Shown here piece by piece: positions 8,785 to 17,452 of a stretch of 40,021 nt of DNA (the stretch's first letter is position 1; every line of letters begins with the position of its first letter). The notes beneath the pieces are model-generated. The model ran no database searches. It saw only the letters and a program-made list of their open reading frames with translations, and was not told where the DNA came from. Position numbers and translations under genes: made by a program. Source of the DNA: CBDDKW01 sp965230425 (GTDB lineage: Bacteria; Pseudomonadota; Gammaproteobacteria; UBA1113); contig CBDDKW010000004.1 in NCBI GenBank assembly GCA_965230425.1, positions 1 to 40,021 on the forward strand. The letters are read 5' to 3'.

Positions 8785-10284
8785 TTAACCATGTACCGGC
8801 ATATGAAAATCAGCACCACTACGGATCCCCTGTGGCCAACGCGCCGTTACCGTTTTTAATTTCGTATAAAACTGCACACCCTCAGCACCATGCATATGCA
8901 AATCACCAAACAGCGACCGCTTCCAGCCACCAAAACTATGATAAGCTACTGGCACCGGGATAGGCACATTGATCCCAACCATACCCACTTGCACATCACG
9001 GGCAAACGTTCTGGCAGTATCACCATCTCGGGTAAAAATCGCCGTGCCATTACCATACTCATGATCATTGACTAACTGTAATGCTTCGGCGAAATTATCA
9101 ACACGCAAAACAGACAGCACCGGGCCAAAGATTTCTTGCTGATAAATACTCATATCTTGCTGCACATGATCAAACAAACAAGGCCCCATAAAAAAGCCAT
9201 TATCGTGATCTGCCGGTTTTTGTCCGCGGCCATCAACGAGTAATTTTGCTCCAGCGTCCACACCCGCAGTGACATGTTGCTCCACACTGTGTAAATGTGC
9301 TTGCGTGATTAAAGGTCCCATATCAATATTTTCAGCATGTCCAGGACCGATATTTAAAGCTTGAATACTCGGCAACATACGCTCAATTAAAGTATCGGCA
9401 GTAGCATCACCCACCGCGATAACCGCAGAAATTGCCATGCAACGTTCACCCGCAGAACCATAGGCAGCACCCACAATAGCATCGGCTGTTTGATCTAAAT
9501 CCGCATCAGGCATGACAATGGCATGATTTTTAGCGCCACCAAAGGCTTGCACACGTTTACCATGGGCAGAGGCGGTGCGATAAATATATTCAGCAACAGC
9601 AGTGGATCCCACAGAACTTACCGCAGCAATATCAGGATGGCTGAGTAAGCAATCCACGGCTTCTTTGTCACCATTAATGACATTAAATACACCTGCAGGC
9701 AAGCCTGCCTCGGTTAGTAATTCAGCTAGCTTCATCACACAACTGGGATCTTTTTCTGAGGGTTTTAAAATGAAAGTATTGCCACACAGTAGGGCTAGAG
9801 GGAACATCCACAGCGGTACCATGGCGGGGAAATTAAAGGGGGTAATGCCTGCACAAACACCCAAAGGTTGGCGCAGAGAATAACTATCTAAATCCGTACC
9901 CACTTGCTCAGTAAATTGGCCCTTTAATAAATTAGGCCCACCACAGACAAACTCCAGTACTTCCAGGCCACGCTGAACTGAGCCTCGGGCATCGGCCAAT
10001 GTTTTACCATGTTCATTGGTCACTAACTGTGCCAACTCATCAATATGCTGTTCAATTAATTCACGGTAGTGAAACATGATCCGTGTACGCCGAATCGGTG
10101 GGGTATTGTGCCAGGCAGGAAAAGCCGCCTTAGCTGCGGCAATGGCTTGTTCCACTTCAGCCGTATTGGCAAAAGCCACCTGCGCACTGATTTCACCCGT
10201 GGCAGGATTAAATACTGGTCCTGATTTACCACTATTGCTGGTAAATAATTTACCATTAATAAAATGCTGAATATGCTGAGTCAT
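8785..10284 (-). CDS. mmsA: methylmalonate-semialdehyde dehydrogenase (acylating)
   Basis: 499 aa cytoplasmic aldehyde dehydrogenase of the MmsA subfamily. It oxidises (methyl)malonate semialdehyde to propionyl- or acetyl-CoA using NAD and CoA, in valine or inositol breakdown. Visible motifs are NEHGKTLADARGSVQRG, PFNFPAMVPLWMFP, LKPSEKDPS (NAD site) and the catalytic cysteine in GSAGERCMAISA. The C-terminal block PIPVPVAYHSFGGWK is typical of MmsA. The ATG at 10284 is preferred because AAGG lies 9 nt upstream; an in-frame ATG at 10293 touches that AAGG directly. No other valine-pathway gene lies nearby. It marks the left border of the dusA-linked accessory array. Confidence 0.92.
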   Translation of the reverse strand: MTQHIQHFINGKLFTSNSGKSGPVFNPATGEISAQVAFANTAEVEQAIAAAKAAFPAWHNTPPIRRTRIMFHYRELIEQHIDELAQLVTNEHGKTLADARGSVQRGLEVLEFVCGGPNLLKGQFTEQVGTDLDSYSLRQPLGVCAGITPFNFPAMVPLWMFPLALLCGNTFILKPSEKDPSCVMKLAELLTEAGLPAGVFNVINGDKEAVDCLLSHPDIAAVSSVGSTAVAEYIYRTASAHGKRVQAFGGAKNHAIVMPDADLDQTADAIVGAAYGSAGERCMAISAVIAVGDATADTLIERMLPSIQALNIGPGHAENIDMGPLITQAHLHSVEQHVTAGVDAGAKLLVDGRGQKPADHDNGFFMGPCLFDHVQQDMSIYQQEIFGPVLSVLRVDNFAEALQLVNDHEYGNGTAIFTRDGDTARTFARDVQVGMVGINVPIPVPVAYHSFGGWKRSLFGDLHMHGAEGVQFYTKLKTVTARWPQGIRSGADFHMPVHG

Positions 10285-10342
10285 GATAGCCATCCTTTGT
10301 CATATTACCTTAGCGCATAGTAGCATAGGCTTTTAGGCAGAG

Positions 10343-10480
10343 GCTATATTCATGCCCACTATGTTAGATCGTACGTTATCCATTGCGCCGATGCTTGATT
10401 GTACTGACCGTCATTATCGGTATTTTTTGCAGTTGTTGAGTTGTTTATAGACCGTGAAGATGGGCTGTGTATAGAATGAA
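10343..10480 (+). pseudogene. dusA 5'-end remnant A
   Basis: Bases 10343-10440 match the start of intact dusA (from about 20287), including the upstream GCTATATT...GCCCACT and the ATG at 10361. The homology then breaks with a short deletion and reads to a TAG at 10450. The result is a 29-codon open frame (MLDRTLSIAPMLDCTDRHYR...SCL). The tail 10441-10480 (TTGTTTATAG then CGTGAAGATGGG) is shared with remnant C, so A and C descend from one already-truncated copy. Confidence 0.88.
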
Positions 10481-10535
10481 TGCAGAAGATTAAGCCTATG
10501 CCCCTGAATAGAGCATACGGTTATGGAGGTGCCGC

Positions 10536-13361
10536 TCATCGCCTAATTCTTGAGGGACTCCCATGAGTAGTAGTGTGACTAGCTACGGGCGACCCTGCAT
10601 CCCACTTAGCTTGCGGATCTCGCCTGCTAGGAGCAGGTGCTTTTGTACAAGCTTCAGATACTTTTTGCCAGTCGAGGTAAAAATCTAGTTTTGGTTCAAT
10701 GGTTTCAGCGCGTTCAAGCCATTTTTGCTCTAGTTTATGCGCATTTTCTGTTTCAGGTGTGATTTCGTCTATTTTAGCCAGACAAAAGTTATGTAGCAAT
10801 AGTAGTAATCTGCCAGTAACGGCTGCGCGGAGAAGTGCTGATTTAATTTCTTGCTTTGCTATTCCAACTAATGTGAAGGCAGTCTTGTAATCTCCTTGTC
10901 TTAAGCTTTTCTGGCATTGTGTTATTAACAGGTGTTGTTGAAATATAGGAGTAAACAATATGCTTAGAGGCTTTATCACGGGACGTGAGGATAAATCTGC
11001 AGGTGTTTTTGCAATTAACCATCCAAGAAGTCCTGGTTTCTTTGCGTGAATACTCGCACCTTTGAGTAATAGTATCCAAGTGGACTCAATATCATTAGCC
11101 ATCATGCGAAAATGTAATAAAGTTCGGCCATGTTCATCTAATTCGTCAATGACAGTGAGAGGTAGCGATATGAGAGTTTTTTTAAAGCGTGAAAATTTGT
11201 TATTAAGTTCTTTTTTTATATCAGCACTCACATGTTTTGTAGGAGGTTTTATCGTATGAGCAATAGACTGCATGAGGTGTGCGACTAATGGCTCGCCTAA
11301 TAGTGAGAAAAATTCTTTTAGGCAGCCAACATGCAGATGCTCAAGTAATGACGTCAGTTGCTCGTAAGTTTGTATATGGCGTTGTAGATGCTCGCCACCT
11401 AAGGCACGTAAACACATTGCATGATTGTATGCAGGTAAATGTTCTTTAATAATATGTGCAATATGATCGCCATTTGTGAGTAATGAGCGTAGATGTTTGT
11501 GGCCTATTAATTGGCATAATTTCCACTGATCTTGTGGATGTAATAAGTCTAGATTACGATGAAGCTCTTCGTAATTATCGATCTTGAACTGTAAATCATA
11601 GAATCTCATCCCGGATTTAAGAAATTCGCAAAAATCAATACGAGCGTCTACGGGTATTATTTTTAAAAAATCAAGCAAACTATGTGTGATAGAACCTTCT
11701 CGGAACATCAAGCTTTGACTTTCTGTGATTTGAATAACGGATTTACATGTGGTAGGTGCAAGTAGTATTAATAGACGATAAAGAGTTGCCGTCTCTTTAA
11801 TGATTGGTCCTGCTTTTGTACCATTTAATAATTGAAAAAATTCAAAACGTGATTCTCCAGAAAAGAGCTCGAACAGTGATAAATATAGTGAACCTTTCGG
11901 TGACTCTTTTGGTGCCGTATTTGCTAATGTTGAAAATTCCGCATATGTGATGCGAATTACTGTTCGTAAATGCTCAGAGCCTAGTTTTTTGCATAATAGT
12001 AAACGAACCTTTTCATGAGTAGTTTGCAGGACAAACTCAAATGCTATAAGGTTAGAAATTAGATCTCGTAGATTATCCGAGTCTAGTGAGTAGACTAAAC
12101 CTTCATGTTGGTCTTTAGGGAGCTTTATTAATGCTGTTTGGAAATTTACGTAGTTTGAAACAAGTCGATTGAGCTGTTTATCATTAAGAAACTCAAAAAA
12201 ATAAACAACGGTAAAGTATTGTGGTATGCCTATACTCAAATTAAGAATGTCAAATTCTTCTACTAGTTTCTCGGGTGTATCATTTTCTTTTATATTGGTA
12301 TACAGTTGATTTAGCTTGCGTTTAATTCCAGCGATTTTTTGATCGTCAGCAAGAGAAACCGCATGGTTACGTTGGGTGGTGGTTAATGCTGTTTCTATAT
12401 CTTTGAGCAATTGAATGGAGTTGTCTTCAGTGAATTTTTCTATGTCATTCGCTGGTGTTTTCTCAGCGATTATGCTGTATGGCTCTGACCTTATGTCTGA
12501 ATATTTATTAAAGACATCTAAAATCATCCGTGATAATTGTGAAATTTTTTTCTTGTCAATATGAGTAAGTGGCTGTTGTGATGTCTCAGTCTCATCTTCA
12601 ATAGTCCTAGTGTCAGGCATTAATATATTTAAAAAAGTTTCTTTGTTTTTATCTTTTTGATCTTTGTTATCCTTTTTCACAACAGTAGCAGCAACTTCGA
12701 AACAGGCTGAGTTAAGCGGCAGAGAAGGATTAAACGCATAATTTAAGCTACTGCCACGAATGAGCATTCCACGTACGACTAAAAACATACGTAAGGCGAA
12801 ACGAGCGTATTGTTCATCGATCTCATTATTTTGTAAACGTTTTAAGGTGGTGATAATACAGTCAAAGGCAGCTTCGGCTTCAGACTCAAGCTGTTGGCGT
12901 AGTGTTATACCACTGTCGCTAATTTCTGGAACGTCGTTACTAACATAACCAAAAGCATCTGGAGTTTGTTGTAACTGTGCTTTAAGTGCTTTTACATTTT
13001 CTAACAATACTGAAAACATTTGGGTGCGTTTAGTTTTTTTTATTTTTTGTTGCTGGTTAAAGATTTTATTATATTCATCTAACCATATTTGTATAGATTC
13101 AATTGGTAAGACTGTAGATGTATCAGGGGTGACAGAGTCCAATTTTGCTTCATATTTGCTACCATCTAAGGGCATGTCATTATTCGTTGAAATGCCGGTT
13201 TCTTTGTGATTATCGGTAATAATATCCACCAGTTTATTAATTAAATCGCTGGCAATTTCCTGTGGCATTTTTTCAATATTTTTCATAACTCCTAAATAGT
13301 TATAACCAAGTTTGCTAAAACAGTTCCTTAATAATTCGATTTGACTCATGTTGAATGACAT
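10536..13361 (-). CDS. LG-HL repeat / ankyrin-like protein, array paralogue 1
   Basis: 941 aa, not a family I can name. Residues about 100-235 share an N-terminal domain with the 872-aa paralogue (ARFALRMFLVVRG). Residues about 440-700 contain scattered helical repeats with the signature LG-x2-HL-x3-[IL] (LGSEHLRTVI, IGHKHLRSLL, LGGEHLQRHI). Residues about 735-775 resemble one ankyrin repeat (DEHGRTLLHF...LLLKGASIHA). A conserved tail ends FYLDWQKVSEACTKAPAPSRR; the last ~25 residues diverge from the paralogues. It has no signal peptide. The ATG at 13361 follows AGAGATAG. Neighbouring dusA remnants and paralogues mark an accessory array. An effector or host-interaction role is conceivable, but it is inference from repeat type only. 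Confidence 0.7.
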   Translation of the reverse strand: MSFNMSQIELLRNCFSKLGYNYLGVMKNIEKMPQEIASDLINKLVDIITDNHKETGISTNNDMPLDGSKYEAKLDSVTPDTSTVLPIESIQIWLDEYNKIFNQQQKIKKTKRTQMFSVLLENVKALKAQLQQTPDAFGYVSNDVPEISDSGITLRQQLESEAEAAFDCIITTLKRLQNNEIDEQYARFALRMFLVVRGMLIRGSSLNYAFNPSLPLNSACFEVAATVVKKDNKDQKDKNKETFLNILMPDTRTIEDETETSQQPLTHIDKKKISQLSRMILDVFNKYSDIRSEPYSIIAEKTPANDIEKFTEDNSIQLLKDIETALTTTQRNHAVSLADDQKIAGIKRKLNQLYTNIKENDTPEKLVEEFDILNLSIGIPQYFTVVYFFEFLNDKQLNRLVSNYVNFQTALIKLPKDQHEGLVYSLDSDNLRDLISNLIAFEFVLQTTHEKVRLLLCKKLGSEHLRTVIRITYAEFSTLANTAPKESPKGSLYLSLFELFSGESRFEFFQLLNGTKAGPIIKETATLYRLLILLAPTTCKSVIQITESQSLMFREGSITHSLLDFLKIIPVDARIDFCEFLKSGMRFYDLQFKIDNYEELHRNLDLLHPQDQWKLCQLIGHKHLRSLLTNGDHIAHIIKEHLPAYNHAMCLRALGGEHLQRHIQTYEQLTSLLEHLHVGCLKEFFSLLGEPLVAHLMQSIAHTIKPPTKHVSADIKKELNNKFSRFKKTLISLPLTVIDELDEHGRTLLHFRMMANDIESTWILLLKGASIHAKKPGLLGWLIAKTPADLSSRPVIKPLSILFTPIFQQHLLITQCQKSLRQGDYKTAFTLVGIAKQEIKSALLRAAVTGRLLLLLHNFCLAKIDEITPETENAHKLEQKWLERAETIEPKLDFYLDWQKVSEACTKAPAPSRRDPQAKWDAGSPVASHTTTHGSPSRIRR

Positions 13362-13560
13362 ATTTTTCTATCTCTTTTAATGGTTACTATCTATTAAAAA
13401 GTTATTTTGAGGTGACACTTCATTGAAGGATTAAATTAATACCAACAAATATCGTCTTATAATTGAGCATATTGTAAACGATTTGATTGCTTGTTTATAA
13501 CGGATAAAATCACCGTAAAAATGTTAATTTAAGACTTGGGTTATGAGTGAACATGTGCTT

Positions 13561-13614
13561 ACTGGAGCTCAGTCAAGCCGCGATATGACGGGACTTCGAG
13601 TTGGAAGAAGATAT
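13561..13614. repeat. 54-bp array repeat, copy 1
   Basis: Matches 15407-15457 closely: CTGGAGC..AGTCAAGC.GCGATATGACGGGA, then TTCGAGTTGGAA. In the second copy the same sequence leads into dusA remnant B. Here it leads straight to the terminator of the 521-aa gene, so a dusA piece has probably been lost at this junction. Confidence 0.75.
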
Positions 13615-13632
13615 GCCCCTAGCACTAGGGGC
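13615..13632 (-). terminator. hairpin after 521-aa array gene
   Basis: GCCCCTAG-CA-CTAGGGGC is a perfect inverted repeat 26 bp beyond the stop of the minus-strand 521-aa gene. The equivalent hairpin follows the 872-aa paralogue (17411-17426). In the 941-aa unit it is decayed (CCCCTGAATAG near 10501). There is only a modest T-run beyond it. Confidence 0.55.
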
Positions 13633-13657
13633 AGAGGGTTATGTTGAGATGGATTGC

Positions 13658-15223
13658 CTAGCGATTTCCTAGGCCAGCTACTTGGCTGCTTACTACTGTT
13701 CCAGCTTCAGCCTGTGGTGGTTGTGCATCTGCTGATTGCTGGCTAGGAGCCGGTGTTTTTGTACAAGCCTCAGATACTTTTTGCCAATCGAGGTAAAAGT
13801 TTAGTTTTTTCTCGATGTCTTCAACTCGTTCAAGCCATGTTTGCTTTAACTCGTAGGCGTTTTCTGATTTAGATGTTATACCTGCTATGTTACTGATGCA
13901 ATGCTCATGTAACAAAATTAGCATTCGGCCTTTAACGGCTGCGTATAATAGTGCTGAACCAGGATTTTGTTGCGCTTGATCTATCAGTGAAAGTGCTTCT
14001 GAGTAATTATTATTATCTAGTAATGTTTGACATTGAGTTATTAGTTCATGGTTTTGAAACTCTGATGTGAACAGACGTTGTAAAGACTCCATGCTTGAGT
14101 TTACTCTTGTGTCTTGTGCGGATATATCAACACCTTTAAGCAAGAGTATCCATGTTGAATCAATATCACCAGCCGTCATGCAACAATGTAGGGGAGCAAG
14201 CTCTTGAGTATCAGCATGATTAAGTACATTCAGTGGTGATAGCTTTAAAAGCTTCCTTAGTTGATCAACTATCCTGACTACCTTACCATTCACATTACTG
14301 AATTTGTCTGCCTCTGAAGGCTGAGTTATTAGCGTGATAGTATCGCGGATTGTTTTTTGTAGAAATTGAGGGCCTATTTGATGTGATAAAAAATTTTGAA
14401 TACTTTCAATAGGCAATTGTTCACAAAGTTGCATGCATTCATTGATGTCTGCTTTATAAAACTTACTGCCTAAAACTTGATGTAAGAAAATTTGGGCACC
14501 CCCAGGTAAAATATTAGTGAGGTGGTCTAGATTTCCACGACTCTTGGTTAGCGACTGTAAATGTTTACTACCTAACATTTCAAACAACGGGCGGTAAATC
14601 GCTTTCGAAACATTAGAGTCATCAGAAGGAGGTTGCCAACAATGCTCCCAAGAAAAATCATCGACCTGTTGCATTAGTCCTTGTAGATGCTCGTTACCTA
14701 ACAGCTCATAGAAAGATATAAAGAAATGTGGAGATTGGCGGCTGATTAGAGAGGGGTTTATACTGCTTATAGTTCTTCCAAGTGCTTTGCTAGTATTGAC
14801 TAACTTTCTTAGGTGTTCACCACCTAAAGTTTTTAATAGCTGTAAGGTATCACTAGATTGCTGATTGTATGGATTAATCTGACTAAGAGAGAGAAGAATT
14901 TTATAAAAATGATCATTGACTGTTGTTAACCGGCGAAAATGCGAACTTTCTAGAGAGGTGGTACTAAGATCACCAAATAAAAAGCGTATATTATGGTCCA
15001 TCACAACAAATAGGTTTATAAAGTCGTCTACATTACGAATCAGCTCCCATAAATATGCATTACCTAGTGCTTGACAGAGTTTCGGGCGGTCATTCTCAGA
15101 TAAATTACGTAATTGTTTTTCAAGGGTGCCATAATCTTTTATTACGTTTCGTAGCTTTTTATTTTGTGGGTTTTGCTGTGAACTACTTATGAGTAATCGA
15201 ATTTCTTCTGTACTTAATGGCAT
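13658..15223 (-). CDS. LG-HL repeat / ankyrin-like protein, array paralogue 2
   Basis: 521 aa, the shortest of the three paralogues; it lacks the N-terminal ARFALRMF-type domain of the other two and starts directly with helical repeats. LG-HL units are visible at LGNAYLWELI, LGGEHLRKLV, LGNEHLQGLM, LGSKHLQSLT, LGSKFYKADI and IGPQFLQKTI (residues about 45-300). An ankyrin-like segment follows near 336-370 (PLHCCMTAGDIDSTWILLLKGVDI). The tail has FYLDWQKVSEACTKTPAPSQQ and ends in a Gln/Ala-rich stretch almost identical to that of the 872-aa protein. The ATG at 15223 follows AGGAG at 9 nt. No signal peptide; function unknown. Confidence 0.7.
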   Translation of the reverse strand: MPLSTEEIRLLISSSQQNPQNKKLRNVIKDYGTLEKQLRNLSENDRPKLCQALGNAYLWELIRNVDDFINLFVVMDHNIRFLFGDLSTTSLESSHFRRLTTVNDHFYKILLSLSQINPYNQQSSDTLQLLKTLGGEHLRKLVNTSKALGRTISSINPSLISRQSPHFFISFYELLGNEHLQGLMQQVDDFSWEHCWQPPSDDSNVSKAIYRPLFEMLGSKHLQSLTKSRGNLDHLTNILPGGAQIFLHQVLGSKFYKADINECMQLCEQLPIESIQNFLSHQIGPQFLQKTIRDTITLITQPSEADKFSNVNGKVVRIVDQLRKLLKLSPLNVLNHADTQELAPLHCCMTAGDIDSTWILLLKGVDISAQDTRVNSSMESLQRLFTSEFQNHELITQCQTLLDNNNYSEALSLIDQAQQNPGSALLYAAVKGRMLILLHEHCISNIAGITSKSENAYELKQTWLERVEDIEKKLNFYLDWQKVSEACTKTPAPSQQSADAQPPQAEAGTVVSSQVAGLGNR

Positions 15224-15406
15224 TCTCTTGGGCTCCTGTGGTGCAATAGTTATGATTCATTGAACACCTCGCCCTTGTTCATGTAGTCATTTAGACTGGG
15301 GAAGTATATTAAACTAGTATTAAGTGAATATTAAGAGAAGTGAAACAATACAATGTTTGTGGTAAGCGCGCTTAAAGAGAGAAATACATTTAATATCATG
15401 TGTTTG

Positions 15407-15457
15407 CTGGAGCCTAGTCAAGCTGCGATATGACGGGATTTCGAGTTGGAATAAGTT
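15407..15457. repeat. 51-bp array repeat, copy 2
   Basis: Second copy of the repeat at 13561, with a handful of substitutions. It lies just upstream of dusA remnant B and downstream (in array order) of the 521-aa gene. Its first part, CTGGAGC..AGTCAAG, faintly resembles CTGCAGCTCAGTGCTAGAG upstream of intact dusA (20249). Confidence 0.7.
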
Positions 15458-15479
15458 ATTTATTGCTAGAGGAAGGTAT

Positions 15480-15603
15480 TGATAATATGCTAATATTCCC
15501 GCCCACTATGTTAGACCGTACTTTATCCATTGCGCCTATGCTTGATTGTGCTGACCGCCATGATCGGTATTGTTGTCATTTGATAATTTTATTGGGGAAT
15601 TAG
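15480..15603 (+). pseudogene. dusA 5'-end remnant B
   Basis: From about 15480 to 15571 the sequence matches the promoter-proximal end of dusA (ATATGCTA-ATATTCCCGCCCACT, ATG at 15508). It leaves dusA homology at CGGTATT. The frame stays open for 31 codons to a TAG at 15601 (MLDRTLSIAPMLDCADRHDRY...). It lacks the shared downstream tail of remnants A and C, so it arose separately or was trimmed separately. Confidence 0.85.
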
Positions 15604-15980
15604 CTTAAAAGAAGATAAGAAGATTCAAGAAACAATGACAAGACTGTCCTGATTTCAAATGGATTTGGAGCTACAAACCAGTCATGCATCACAGTGATTT
15701 CTTTTTTCTAATTAATAATAAGAGTGATTTGCAGTTTATTACTCTTTTTATGGCTCGCAAAAGAAAGTGAGCGGATTATTAAGATAGGAAAATATTATTC
15801 CCTTTCATCTTTCTAGAGTTTTTTACTCAATAAAGTAGAAAAAAACCGTATTTTTCGAGTAAAAAACAACACTATTCAGGCTGAAAATAAATAATCTTAT
15901 TACACTGGCCAAGTCTATTTATTGTCAGTTAGAATGGCGCTCATTGTAAAAAATATAGGAATAATAAGGATGAAAGAGCA
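15604..15980. other. intergenic region upstream of Rpn gene
   Basis: 377 bases with no gene. It holds an 11-bp inverted repeat, GTTTTTTACTC (15818-15828) and GAGTAAAAAAC (15857-15867), separated by 28 bp. This could form a stem-loop upstream of the Rpn gene. Otherwise I see nothing definite. Confidence 0.45.
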
Positions 15981-17024
15981 ATGAGCCAAGATAAAGCTGA
16001 AACTGAGTCACTTGAAGGTAAGGATAAAAATAAGGACGATACTGAAGAAGAAGCTTCATCGAACCAGGTTATCCATAGTATCCATGATGCTTTTTACTTA
16101 AGCATGATGCAAAATAGAAAAGTGAGTCAAACATTTTTAGAAGAACATTTACCCGAGTCAATCAAATCGCAAACGAATTTAGAGACGGTAGACATATTAC
16201 CGACCAAGTTTGTGAATGAAAGATTGAATAAGCGTTATGCAGATATGTTGTTTGAATTAGAGATAGGGGGTAAGCCCGGGTATATTACTGTTTTATGCGA
16301 GCATCAAAGTACTGTTGATGAGACAATGCCGGTGAGGTTTTTGGAGTACAAGGTAGCATTGCTGTGTTATCACTTAAAACGTGAGCCTAAAGGCCCACTA
16401 CCAGTGGTCTATCCGATATTGTATTATACGGGTAAGCCAGCTTATAACCATACAACTGATATTTTCGAGATGTATGCGCCTGAACAGCGAGATTTAGCCG
16501 TCTCGGTGGCAAATAGACCTATTGATTTAATTGATGTGCATAGGATGAGCGATGAAGAAATCGAAAGGCATAAGGAAGCAGGGTTATTAGAGTATTTGAT
16601 GAAATATGCAAAGCACAAACCCTTTGTTAGGCTGATAAGATGGGTGTCGGTTCATACGCGAGGGCTACCCTTCCATTCTGTTATTTTTGAGACTATAATT
16701 ACCTATATTCTGGGCAATCAGCCAGAAAATGTGAAAGAAAGTGAGTTATATGAAGCATTGGCAGATTTACCAAGCTCATGGGAGAAGAAAGTGAGAAGTT
16801 TAGCCGACAGATTACATGAAGATGGTGTTCAAAAGGGCATCCAGCAAGGTCTGGAGCAAGGTTTGGAACAAGGTCTAGAACGAGGCATGCGACAAAAAGA
16901 GCGAGTGATTGCAAAAAACTTATTAAAAATTGGCCTATCTTCAGAGCACGTAGTTGATGCCACAGGCTTAACAAGGGCAGACGTGGCAAAAATTAAAGCT
17001 GAGCTAGCGAGAGAACAGTATTGA
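15981..17024 (+). CDS. Rpn-family (PD-(D/E)XK) recombination-promoting nuclease / putative transposase
   Basis: 347 aa, typical length for the Rpn/YhgA-like family. An acidic, Lys-rich leader (residues 1-28) precedes the nuclease-like core. D88 (YADMLFE) and E107-x-Q109 (CEHQST) fit the PD-(D/E)XK pattern with the E-x-Q variant usual in this family. The C-terminus has GIQQGLEQGLEQGLERGM, a characteristic short repeat, then a small helical domain (IGLSSEHVVDATGLTRADV). Family members promote RecA-independent recombination and DNA cleavage. A short overlapping frame (ATGAAAGAGCAATGA at 15970) precedes the start. It is the only plus-strand gene inside the dusA-linked array and could have helped shuffle it, but that is inference. 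Confidence 0.88.
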   Translation: MSQDKAETESLEGKDKNKDDTEEEASSNQVIHSIHDAFYLSMMQNRKVSQTFLEEHLPESIKSQTNLETVDILPTKFVNERLNKRYADMLFELEIGGKPGYITVLCEHQSTVDETMPVRFLEYKVALLCYHLKREPKGPLPVVYPILYYTGKPAYNHTTDIFEMYAPEQRDLAVSVANRPIDLIDVHRMSDEEIERHKEAGLLEYLMKYAKHKPFVRLIRWVSVHTRGLPFHSVIFETIITYILGNQPENVKESELYEALADLPSSWEKKVRSLADRLHEDGVQKGIQQGLEQGLEQGLERGMRQKERVIAKNLLKIGLSSEHVVDATGLTRADVAKIKAELAREQY

Positions 17025-17206
17025 TTCTGTAGACAATTGTACGTACCCACTTTAACAGGTCTATCAAGGTTGAATTGGTGCGAGACTTGTGACCAACCTA
17101 AAAAACTTTGATATCTTATTGAGTTTAAATAAAAATATCATTATGTAGAGGCTCTTTTCGGGTCTCTTGAGCCAAAAAGGCAGGTCGCCCAAAGTTGAGT
17201 GGATCC
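17025..17206. other. intergenic region after Rpn gene
   Basis: About 180 bases before dusA remnant C. AT-rich with scattered short inverted repeats. No gene, clear terminator or promoter identified. Confidence 0.3.
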
Positions 17207-17400
17207 GAAAAGCTAACTGTTGAGCTAGGTGTAGAGTGATACCCAATTAATATGCTATATTTCCGCCCACTATGTTAGACCGTACTGTATCCATTGCGCC
17301 GGTGCTTGATTGTACTGACCGTCATTGTCGGTATTTCTTGAAGCTGTTGAGTTGTTTATAGGTCGTGAAGATGGGTTGTGTGTAGAACAAACGGGATGAT
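17207..17400 (+). pseudogene. dusA 5'-end remnant C
   Basis: 17207-17353 aligns with 20237-20383 over about 147 bp, covering upstream DNA (GATACCCAATTAATATGCTA is identical) and the first ~27 codons of dusA. The ATG is at 17272. After GTTGAGT a small deletion leads to a TAG at 17359, giving 29 codons with the same SCL ending as remnant A. The tail to about 17400 also matches remnant A. This is the longest remnant and includes the whole dusA upstream region. Confidence 0.9.
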
Positions 17401-17410
17401 TAAGCCTATA

Positions 17411-17426
17411 CCCCTAGAGCTAGGGG
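17411..17426 (-). terminator. hairpin after 872-aa array gene
   Basis: CCCCTAG-AG-CTAGGGG, a perfect 7-bp stem 27 bp beyond the stop of the minus-strand 872-aa gene. It is homologous to the hairpin after the 521-aa gene. Terminator function is inferred from position; there is no strong T-tract. Confidence 0.5.
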
Positions 17427-17452
17427 CATGGACCTATGACGACGTGGATCAC

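Noticed and set aside
16699..17050. Minus-strand frames opposite the Rpn gene
   Set aside because: They are shadows of the repetitive GLEQGLEQG coding sequence and lack ribosome sites or family motifs.
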